Assembly: GCA_031283515.1 (NCBI GenBank)
Contig: JAITBS010000076.1
Location: 1-14,012, forward strand
Source: Planctomycetaceae bacterium
Lineage (GTDB): Bacteria; Planctomycetota; Planctomycetia; Pirellulales; Thermoguttaceae
Length of the DNA stretch: 14,012 nucleotides
Reading direction: 5' to 3'
The notes beneath the pieces were generated by a model. It saw only the letters and a program-made list of their open reading frames with translations, made no database searches and was not told the DNA's origin. Positions 7,040 through 13,235 of this stretch are shown one piece after another. The stretch's first letter is position 1; the number at the start of each line of letters is the position of its first letter. Both the position numbers and the translations under genes were made by a program.

Positions 7040-7480
7040 ATGCACAAAAATATCACGTTGTTTTTTATTTTCATTTTCCTTGTTTTGTCCGGTTGTGGAG
7101 ATCGAAGAACAGAAGTTTCCGGAACAGTAACGTTGGACGGTAAAGGTTTGAAAGACATCACCGTTCTTTTGCAACCAGTTACCGATACCGCATTGACGCC
7201 GGAAGCCGCTTTTGGTAAAACAAATGAGCAAGGGAAATTCTCGCTTTCGTTAGTAAACAGCAAAAAATACGGAGTTGTTCCCGGCGAATATGCGGTATTC
7301 ATCAATTGGAATGATCCCAATCCGCCGCCGGAAAATCAACCGCCAAACCCTTGTCCCTACAAAATTCCAAGTTCAGCCAAAAATGGCAGTTTCCGATATG
7401 TTATTGAAACAGGAAAAAAACAAAATGTTGATTTCAATTTGTCCGATTTTCCTGATACGGAAACACAACCACCAAATTAA
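7040..7480 (+). CDS. Small lipoprotein with carboxypeptidase-regulatory-like fold
   Basis: The 146-aa protein starts with a signal sequence and lipobox LSGC (Cys19; MHKNITLFFIFIFLVLSGCG), so it should be lipid-anchored. The mature part, EVSGTVTLDGKGLKDITVLL, then GKTNEQGKFSLSL and VVPGEYAVFINW, has the pattern of a carboxypeptidase regulatory-like beta-sandwich. A proline-rich segment (NPPPENQPPNP) follows. Small lipoproteins of this design commonly sit directly after DUF1559 genes in planctomycetes, and that arrangement is seen here (31 bp gap). The next gene begins 22 bp after its stop, which suggests one operon. Function is unknown; an envelope structural or anchoring role for the pilin-like protein is inference. 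Confidence 0.82.
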   Translation: MHKNITLFFIFIFLVLSGCGDRRTEVSGTVTLDGKGLKDITVLLQPVTDTALTPEAAFGKTNEQGKFSLSLVNSKKYGVVPGEYAVFINWNDPNPPPENQPPNPCPYKIPSSAKNGSFRYVIETGKKQNVDFNLSDFPDTETQPPN

Positions 7481-7502
7481 CTACTTACCCAACGAATTGA
7501 AA

Positions 7503-9974
7503 ATGAAACATTTATTTCAAATGATTGTTATTGTTATTTTGCTTTTTTGTTTTTGTACCTATTCTTTTGCGGAAGAACCGAAACAGGTTTCGGGGATTTA
7601 TCCTCATTTGGCGATGTTCAATGACGAAGCGGAATGCGGAACCGGAGCGGTTGTTTTCTGGGCGGATCGGCTTTGGGCAATCACTTACGGTCCTCATTCA
7701 CCGCATGGCTCCAGTGACAAGTTGTACGAAATTACTCCCGAACTTCGGCAGATTATTCGTACAGAATCCGTCGGCGGAACACACGCCAATCGTTTAATTC
7801 ATCAGGAATCAAAACAACTCATTATCGGGGCGTATTTGATTGACGAGCAACATCATGTTCGGGTTGTTTCGCCTAAAGTCATGCCCGGTCGTTTAACCGC
7901 AACCACACGACATTTGACTGATCCGGTGAACAAAGTCTATTTCACAACAATGGAAGAAGGATTGTATGAAGTCGATGTCAATACGCTTGCCGTCAAAGGT
8001 TTAATTCGTGACGGAAATAGTATTAAAAAAGATTACACTGACGAAACGTTTCTTTCGACATTGAAATCACAGTTGCTCGGTTATCACGGTAAAGGTTCCT
8101 ATGCCGGACAAGGACGTATTGTTTACGCCAACAACGGTGATCAGGATAAACGGGTTTTAACTGATCCGACCACCAACAGCGGTGCTCTCGCCGAATGGAA
8201 TCCCGAAACCGGCGGCGATTGGCAACTCGTCCGGCGTAACCAATTCACCGAAGTAACCGGTCCCGGCGGAATTTACGGCAACGAAAATACTGCAACCGAT
8301 CCGATTTGGAGTATCGGCTGGGATTATCGTTCGCTTATTCTTATGGTACTTCATAAAGGTCAATGGACTGCGTACCGGTTACCGAAAGCGTCTCACTCCT
8401 ATGACGGTGCTCACGGTTGGCATACAGAATGGCCAAGGATTCGCAATATCGGAGAAGATTCACTGTTGATGACGATGCACGGAATGTTTTGGCGTTTTCC
8501 CAAAACATTGACACCGGAAAATTCCGCCGGAATCGAACCGCGAAGTACTTATTTGAAAGTGATCGGTGATTTTTGCCGATGGAATGACCATATTGTTTGC
8601 GGTTGCGACGATTCGGCGAAGTCTGAATTTACGAATAAACGTCATGTTAAAGGCAATCTTGCCGGACCGGGACGTTCTCAGTCGAATCTCTGGTTTCTCA
8701 AACCGGAACAACTTGACAGTTTCGGTACAAAAATCGGACACGGCGGCTGTTGGATTCACGATAATATCAAAGCAAACGACTATTCCGAACCATATCTTTT
8801 TAGCGGTTACGAACATCGTCAACTCTTTTTGCGTCATGACAACAGTGAACCGGTTGCTGTAACTCTTGAAATTGATGAAAAAGGAAACGGTCATTGGAAT
8901 CCGTACAAGATTTATTCGGTTCCTGCCGGTTACGAAGGAGTTTTTGTCACATTTGAAAAAGAGATTTCCGGTATATGGGTTCGTTTGAAAACAGACAAGG
9001 ATGTTACAGGAATTACTGCGATGTTTCATTATCGTGACCATGATCAACGAACTGCCGAACCCAATAAGAAATTCGAAGGGCTTGCTCAACTTAATGAAGA
9101 AAAAGTCAATGGCGGTGTCATGCTGGCTCGCGGTGGAGATTTCAAAACGCTCCGGCTTGTTGCGCAAAATGAAAACGGTGAACTTGGTGTTTACGATCTT
9201 GACGGCAGTTTAACGTTGAAAAAACAGGATGATCCCAATGGTTTGTCGTGGACAAAATCTCATGCGGAAATTCCTATTGGAGTGTTACAATACGATGATG
9301 TTTCCGTGTTGCTCATTGACGAAAAAGGTCGTTGGCGTTTTCCTAAAGGCGACTTGCAACGCGATAAATCAGGACAACTTGGTGTTGAACGTATTTGCCG
9401 TGAAGTTTCAACGGAACGCGATTTGTTCCACGCACACGGAACATTTTACGAACTTCCTGCCGAAAATTCCGGTGGTGTACAAAAAATCCGTCCCATTGCG
9501 TCGCATCCGTATCGAATTAAGGATTATGCATCATATCGTGGAATGTTGGTGTTGAGTGGATTGTCGTCAAACGCTGCAACTGACAATTTGCACGACAATC
9601 CACATGTTATCAAAAGTGATGATGGTCAATGTGCTGTTTGGTGTGGTGTGATTGATGATCTTTGGGAACTTGGCAAACCTTGCGGAACCGGTGGAGTTTG
9701 GAACAACACCGAAGTCAAAGCCGATATTCCATCTGATCCGTATTTGATGACTGGTTACGATAAAAAACGGGGTGAATTTTCGCACGATTCAGACGAAACG
9801 ATTGAGTTTCGTGTTGAATTGGATGTTTGCGGCGATGGAACGTGGACGTTGTGGCAACGCGTTCCGGTTGAACCGCAGCAAACAGTAAAACTCAATATAA
9901 ATGTTGATTCTTATTGGTTACGTGTTGTTACAAATAAATCGGCAAAAGCAACCGCAATGTTTGTTTACGAATAA
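7503..9974 (+). CDS. Large secreted protein with duplicated C-terminal module
   Basis: The start was placed at the ATG at 7503. It lies 22 bp after the preceding stop and gives a signal peptide (MKHLFQMIVIVILLFCFCTY then SFAEEP); the frame is open further upstream only because it overlaps the lipoprotein gene. The product is 823 aa, exported, with no other membrane segment. The N-terminal half has short beta-rich stretches (AVVFWADRLWAITYG, KVYFTTMEEGLYEVD, GRIVYANNGDQD) that suggest a beta-propeller. The C-terminal half contains two related units. Unit 1 spans about residues 323-515 (MHGMFWRFP ... GGCWIHDNIKANDYSEPYLF ... GIWVRLKTDKDVTGITAMFH). Unit 2 spans about 644-823 (AHGTFYELP ... GGVWNNTEVKADIPSDPYLM ... 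SYWLRVVTNKSAKATAMFVY). I do not recognise an enzyme motif and assign no activity. A sugar- or polymer-binding surface role is only a guess. Confidence 0.8.
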   Translation: MKHLFQMIVIVILLFCFCTYSFAEEPKQVSGIYPHLAMFNDEAECGTGAVVFWADRLWAITYGPHSPHGSSDKLYEITPELRQIIRTESVGGTHANRLIHQESKQLIIGAYLIDEQHHVRVVSPKVMPGRLTATTRHLTDPVNKVYFTTMEEGLYEVDVNTLAVKGLIRDGNSIKKDYTDETFLSTLKSQLLGYHGKGSYAGQGRIVYANNGDQDKRVLTDPTTNSGALAEWNPETGGDWQLVRRNQFTEVTGPGGIYGNENTATDPIWSIGWDYRSLILMVLHKGQWTAYRLPKASHSYDGAHGWHTEWPRIRNIGEDSLLMTMHGMFWRFPKTLTPENSAGIEPRSTYLKVIGDFCRWNDHIVCGCDDSAKSEFTNKRHVKGNLAGPGRSQSNLWFLKPEQLDSFGTKIGHGGCWIHDNIKANDYSEPYLFSGYEHRQLFLRHDNSEPVAVTLEIDEKGNGHWNPYKIYSVPAGYEGVFVTFEKEISGIWVRLKTDKDVTGITAMFHYRDHDQRTAEPNKKFEGLAQLNEEKVNGGVMLARGGDFKTLRLVAQNENGELGVYDLDGSLTLKKQDDPNGLSWTKSHAEIPIGVLQYDDVSVLLIDEKGRWRFPKGDLQRDKSGQLGVERICREVSTERDLFHAHGTFYELPAENSGGVQKIRPIASHPYRIKDYASYRGMLVLSGLSSNAATDNLHDNPHVIKSDDGQCAVWCGVIDDLWELGKPCGTGGVWNNTEVKADIPSDPYLMTGYDKKRGEFSHDSDETIEFRVELDVCGDGTWTLWQRVPVEPQQTVKLNINVDSYWLRVVTNKSAKATAMFVYE

Positions 9975-9987
9975 TTTTCGCAAACCT

Positions 9988-10013
9988 GTTATACTCATTA
10001 CACTTGAAAATTC
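9988..10013 (+). repeat. 26-bp direct repeat, copy 1
   Basis: A 26-bp sequence beginning GTTATACTCATTACACTTGA matches 12717-12742 at 24 of 26 positions in the same orientation. It starts 14 bp after the stop of the large secreted protein and 16 bp before the left end of the 10029-10195 element. Confidence 0.6.
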
Positions 10014-10028
10014 GATTTTTAAAAATTC

Positions 10029-10195
10029 CGTAATATATTCAGTGGAATCTTTGTCAACTTGTTTAGCAATGGAACTCCAAAGGTAGTCAACGTTTCGCCG
10101 AAAGGTCGCCTACCTGTTAGTTGCCTACCTGTTAGTTGCCTACCTTGTAATTTCCAACTGTAAACAAATTCAAAATATTCCACTGATAGATTACA
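10029..10195. repeat. MITE-like element sharing terminal repeats with 2174-2462, different interior
   Basis: The left end 10029-10054 (CGTAATATATTCAGTGGAAT...) and the right end 10170-10195 in reverse (TGTAATCTATCAGTGGAATA...) belong to the same terminal-repeat family as 2174 and 2436. The interior differs. It contains a 15-bp unit GCCTACCTGTTAGTT repeated 2.5 times (10108-10145), an AGGTAG/CTACCT pair, and weak outer complementarity, so the whole is an imperfect palindrome of about 165 bp. There is no ORF. It fills the gap between the secreted-protein gene and the protease promoter. Confidence 0.62.
10108..10145 (+). repeat. 15-bp tandem repeat (2.5 copies)
   Basis: GCCTACCTGTTAGTT occurs exactly twice head to tail (10108-10122 and 10123-10137), followed by a third partial unit GCCTACCT. 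Perfect identity suggests recent slippage. Confidence 0.8.
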
Positions 10196-10222
10196 ATAAT
10201 CTTTTACCGAAGTTCTCAGAAG

Positions 10223-10250
10223 TTGCCATAATAATAAGATAATGTATAAT
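10223..10250 (+). promoter_or_regulatory. Promoter for the HtrA protease gene
   Basis: TTGCCA (10223-10228) and a perfect TATAAT (10245-10250) are 16 bp apart. Transcription should start near 10257. An ATG at 10249 overlaps this -10 box and would lie upstream of the transcript start, so this site decides for the later ATG at 10291. Confidence 0.6.
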
Positions 10251-10290
10251 GTGTATTTTTACACATCCTTTTGCGTTCTGTTTTGTGAAT

Positions 10291-11784
10291 ATGACTTGGA
10301 TTATAAGACATAAAACGGTTTCATTTATGATGATTCTGTTTTTATTTTTGGCTCATTCTTTTATTTTGGGTCAGGATAATGAAGAGCGTTCTGTATTGTC
10401 TGGAGCGGTACAACCATTGTCCAACGGAGTGCAAGATTCGTCCGGCAGAGTACAACAACGAGCCTCAGAACTTTCCGCTGCGTTTCGCAATGCTTCAGAA
10501 CAAGTCATTCCGGCAACTGTTAAAGTGATTTCTCATCTACAAACCACAGAAGACCGCGAAGCAATGCAAATGCAAATTCCTGCTTTAAAAACATTATCCG
10601 GTCAACGAAATCCGGGTGATAGTTCTGGAACAGGTATTTTGATCGATCCGAAAGGGATTGTTTTGACCAACAACCATGTTATCACTCGTGCCCGAGAAAT
10701 CGAAGTGGAATTGCCGGATGGCCGGAAGTATTACGCCAAAAAATATCGGCATGATCCCGAAACCGATCTTGCGGTTATTTGGCTTGATGTTCCCGAAACC
10801 GATGAATTACCTTATGCTGTTTTTGGTAACAGTGATGCTATGGAGATAGGCGACTGGGTGTTGGCGATTGGGAATCCGTTCGAACTGGATTCCACTGTCA
10901 GTGCCGGTATTATCAGTGCCAAAGGGCGGCTACTCAAACAAGTTCAACGGACAGAGTTTCTGCAAACCGACGCCGCAATCAACCCCGGTAATTCCGGCGG
11001 TCCGCTCATCAACCTGAAAGGCGAAATAATCGGAATTAATACCGCAATTCTTTCAAAAACCGGAACCAATCAAGGAATCGGTTTTGCATTACCCTCAAAC
11101 AACGCCCAATGGGTTGCGCAACAAATTATAACCAAAGGAAAAGTCGAACGCGCCTGGCTCGGAGTAATCACAAAACCACTCACACCATGGGAAATTCAAC
11201 GTCTGGCATTGAAACAACGAGTAGGTGTTCTTGTTGAATATCCGATTCAAAATTCTCCGGCAGAAGAAGCAGGACTTAAAGAAGATGATGTTATTCTCGC
11301 CTTCGACAATCAACCCATCAACGCCGTTTACCAACTTCAACGACTAACCGAACGAGCAAAACTTGGAGAAGAACATGAAATTATTTTTATTCGGAATGGT
11401 AAACGTTATAAAATTGTAGTTGACATGAAACCGTTACCGCCGTCTGCGGGACTTGCCGGTTCGATATTGGGCAATTCCGTACAATCTTATGTCGATACAA
11501 CATTGAATCTGTTACTTATTCAGGCAACCGAGTCTATTCTTAGTCGTCTCAAACTGAACGGCAGACAAGGATTGGTAGTGCTTACAATAATTCCCGGCGG
11601 TCGGGCGGAAAAGTCGGGAATCCGAGTGGGAACACTAATTACAAAGGTTGACGGCAAAACAGTTCCAACCCGTAACGCTTATATTGCGGCACGGAATGAG
11701 AGTGATCTCTCACAAGGAATTACTTTGGATGTTGTTTTACCCGGTGGTGAAGAACAAAAAATTGTCATCAAATTAGGACAATAA
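10291..11784 (+). CDS. HtrA/Deg-type periplasmic serine protease with two PDZ domains
   Basis: The ATG at 10291 was chosen over 10249 because it lies after the predicted transcript start and gives a proper signal peptide (MTWIIRHKTVSFMMILFLFL then AHSFILGQ). The 497-aa protein has a trypsin-like domain with catalytic His129 (LTNNHVI), Asp159 (DPETDLAVIWLD) and Ser235 (NPGNSGGPL), all intact. PDZ1 spans about 288-380 (AWLGVITKPL ... SPAEEAGLKEDDVILAFDNQ) and PDZ2 about 411-497 (GLVVLTIIPGGRAEKSGIRV). This is the standard DegP/DegQ architecture, which degrades or refolds damaged envelope proteins. The segment after the signal peptide is Ser/Gln-rich. The fluoride channel gene follows after 52 bp and may be cotranscribed. 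Confidence 0.93.
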   Translation: MTWIIRHKTVSFMMILFLFLAHSFILGQDNEERSVLSGAVQPLSNGVQDSSGRVQQRASELSAAFRNASEQVIPATVKVISHLQTTEDREAMQMQIPALKTLSGQRNPGDSSGTGILIDPKGIVLTNNHVITRAREIEVELPDGRKYYAKKYRHDPETDLAVIWLDVPETDELPYAVFGNSDAMEIGDWVLAIGNPFELDSTVSAGIISAKGRLLKQVQRTEFLQTDAAINPGNSGGPLINLKGEIIGINTAILSKTGTNQGIGFALPSNNAQWVAQQIITKGKVERAWLGVITKPLTPWEIQRLALKQRVGVLVEYPIQNSPAEEAGLKEDDVILAFDNQPINAVYQLQRLTERAKLGEEHEIIFIRNGKRYKIVVDMKPLPPSAGLAGSILGNSVQSYVDTTLNLLLIQATESILSRLKLNGRQGLVVLTIIPGGRAEKSGIRVGTLITKVDGKTVPTRNAYIAARNESDLSQGITLDVVLPGGEEQKIVIKLGQ

Positions 11785-11836
11785 AACCGTGAATTAAATA
11801 AACCCCCAATTAAATATCATGAGTTGAATACCATCC

Positions 11837-12229
11837 ATGAATATGATTTATCATTTGCTAGGAGTTGGAATTGCGGGAGCGGCGGGAACACTTGTACGAT
11901 ACGGAGTGAGTCTTGGTGCGGCGGTTCTTTGGGGAACATCGTATCCGTGGGGAACTTATCTTGTCAACATGCTTGGTTGTTTTCTATTCGGCATGATATC
12001 GGGATTGATTACTTGCGGGACTCTTTCAACAGAATGGAAAGCAATTCTTTTAACAGGTTTTTTAGGCGGTTTCACAACCTTTTCCGCCTTTGCCGCGGAG
12101 AACCAACAATTTTTATCGGAACGGCGTTGGAACGCTTTAATCTTACATTTAGTTGGTCAGAATTTATTGGGAATTGCCGCTGTATTGGGAGGGCTGGTAC
12201 TCGTCAACTTCTTCTTCCTCCGTAAATGA
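11837..12229 (+). CDS. crcB: CrcB/FluC fluoride ion channel
   Basis: The 130-aa hydrophobic protein has four membrane segments and the family motifs in order: GAAGTLVRYG (14-23), TYLVNMLGCFLFG (40-52, with the conserved Asn44) and GFLGGFTTFSAF (74-85), which carries the Phe and Thr residues lining the pore. Fluc channels work as dual-topology dimers that let fluoride leave the cell. The length is normal for a single-gene homodimer form. The first of two nearby ATGs was used; neither has a Shine-Dalgarno. No fluoride riboswitch could be recognised in the 52 bp before it, so expression probably depends on read-through from the protease gene. It ends in TGA, showing that TGA is used as a stop in this genome. 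Confidence 0.92.
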   Translation: MNMIYHLLGVGIAGAAGTLVRYGVSLGAAVLWGTSYPWGTYLVNMLGCFLFGMISGLITCGTLSTEWKAILLTGFLGGFTTFSAFAAENQQFLSERRWNALILHLVGQNLLGIAAVLGGLVLVNFFFLRK

Positions 12230-12273
12230 CAACAGTTACAAAATCCCTTTCAACATCGCCAATTTCGACATTT

Positions 12274-12428
12274 TTTGTAATCTATCAGCGGAATTTTTGT
12301 TTTTCCCATTAGCCCCGATAGGGCAACGGTTAGTTGAGAGTTGATAGTTGAGAGTTGAGAGTGGATAGTGGATAGTGTCGCAAGCGGAAGTAATACCGTT
12401 TTGGTAATAATCCGCATTGCGACACTAT
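12274..12428. repeat. MITE-like modular palindromic element, copy 2 (truncated, inverted)
   Basis: Read rightward, this repeats the module order of the 2174-2462 element read on its minus strand: terminal repeat (12274-12300, TTGTAATCTATCAGCGGAAT...), ATTAGCCCCGATAGGGC (12309-12325), GGGCAACGG, heptads, TCGCAAGCGG, central hairpin. The segment between the two GGGC palindromes of copy 1 is missing, and so are the second heptad arm and the far terminal repeat. The inner hairpin is 12372-12388 pairing with 12411-12428, around ACCGTTTTGGT. It begins 44 bp after the fluoride channel stop. Confidence 0.7.
12333..12374 (+). repeat. Six tandem heptads (gttgaga/gttgata/gtggata)
   Basis: Six 7-base units follow each other without gap: GTTGAGA, GTTGATA, GTTGAGA, GTTGAGA, GTGGATA, GTGGATA. 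They share the GTKGAKA pattern of the arms at 2238-2258 and 2306-2333. The unit number differs between copies, as expected for slippage. Confidence 0.78.
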
Positions 12429-12475
12429 TGCTTTATTAATCTTAAAATTTGGCATAGACAGAAAGGTAACCTTGA

Positions 12476-12673
12476 CCAAACAGGTTTATCGGAAAACACA
12501 ATATCCCCAAATTAAAGATCAACAAAGCACTAGGAGTGAGCATTGATGTTAAACGATTGATCACAAATAAGTTATGGCATATCTCGATACAAAACACGAT
12601 TGAAATGTTCACTTTAGAACAACTATTAATGTACCTCAATGACGAGTATGACAACGGTAATAGTAACGGGTGA
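12476..12673 (+). pseudogene. Possible decayed ORF remnant without a start
   Basis: Between a TGA (12473-12475) and a TGA (12671-12673) one plus-strand frame is open for 65 codons and reads protein-like: IPKLKINKALGVSIDVKRLI, then TNKLWHISIQNTIEMFTLEQ and LLMYLNDEYD. There is no ATG near its beginning and no ribosome site. A neighbouring frame just upstream (KFGIDRKVTLTKQ) may be its shifted N-terminal part. The opposite-strand ORF over the same bases encodes an unlikely hydrophobic, Cys-rich product. I do not recognise the family. The rest of 12430-12836 holds only the 26-bp repeat at 12717-12742. Confidence 0.22.
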
Positions 12674-12716
12674 TTCAATAGTAAATCAGACCATTTATCG
12701 AGTGTAAAAAATCATC

Positions 12717-12742
12717 GTTATACTCACTGCACTTGAAAATTC
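12717..12742 (+). repeat. 26-bp direct repeat, copy 2
   Basis: Starts GTTATACTCACTGCACTTGA and matches 9988-10013 at 24 of 26 positions. Flanking sequences do not match, so the unit itself is the repeat. Confidence 0.58.
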
Positions 12743-12836
12743 AGTTGTATCTCATAATTTTATTAAAAACAAAAGCCGAAATTTCAAGAGTGTGAAAGAT
12801 AACACTACAAGATTATCACACGATATCATTCTTATT

Positions 12837-13196
12837 TCAATCAATGAATCCCATTGCGATCAAACGACCATTGGCAGAGACACTCGGTTCGGTGTTCGGT
12901 ATGACACGGTGCCAACCGTTGAGCAACACGGTTTTGTGGTCGGCGTGCGTAATCCTGCCTTTCACATATACGTCCATGTTAAGTCGGCGAGCCTGAAACA
13001 ATGTTGCGGAAATCTCTTTGTTCAGAAGTAAACGGCGATAATCTTGTTCCGACAAACCGCTCGGATATTCCCGATTGATGTAAACCAACGTACCACCGGT
13101 TCGATACAAATATTCTGCGGTGTGCGGTTTTCCTCCGTTAGTGCGTACCATCGGTTCGTTACGAATAATCAGTCATTTCGAAGGTTCAATTTCAGG
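12837..13196 (-). pseudogene. Truncated gene fragment with an in-frame TGA
   Basis: From the ATG at 13151 the minus strand encodes 104 aa that look like true protein: MVRTNGGKPHTAEYLYRTGG, TLVYINREYPSGLSEQDYRR, then VKGRITHADHKTVLLNGWHR, ending MGFID at a normal stop. Upstream in the same frame the reading continues through TGA at 13173-13175 as VPAPEIEPSK-stop-LIIRNEP. The flow across the stop suggests a former Trp codon (TGG to TGA). Beyond about 13200 the frame meets a TAA and loses protein character, near where the nuclease gene begins on the other strand. I read this as the C-terminal half of a broken gene. A short protein starting at 13151 remains possible. The family is not recognised, although the 'DHKTVLLNGWHRV' region looks conserved. 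Confidence 0.5.
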
Positions 13197-13235
13197 TGCA
13201 GGAACAAAAAACAAGAAAATAATTTAGAACCTGTT

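Noticed and set aside
7275..7502. Upstream extension of the large secreted protein to an ATG at 7275
   Set aside because: It overlaps the lipoprotein gene in another frame and would bury the clear signal peptide that starts at 7503.
8460..9167. 235-aa minus-strand ORF inside the secreted-protein gene
   Set aside because: It is the reverse frame of a well-supported gene, has Phe/Arg/Asn-rich composition and no domain signature.
11785..11836. Fluoride riboswitch before the CrcB gene
   Set aside because: The 52-bp gap lacks the conserved riboswitch core and is too short and AT-rich to fold as one.
12442..12678. 78-aa minus-strand ORF over the possible plus-strand remnant
   Set aside because: The product is hydrophobic and Cys/Ile/Leu-rich with no sensible topology or ribosome site; it looks like the complement of AT-rich coding-like DNA.
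12792..13031. 79-aa plus-strand ORF opposite the pseudogene
   Set aside because: The minus strand over the same bases reads as a far more convincing protein with an even residue mix, so the plus ORF is taken as its shadow.
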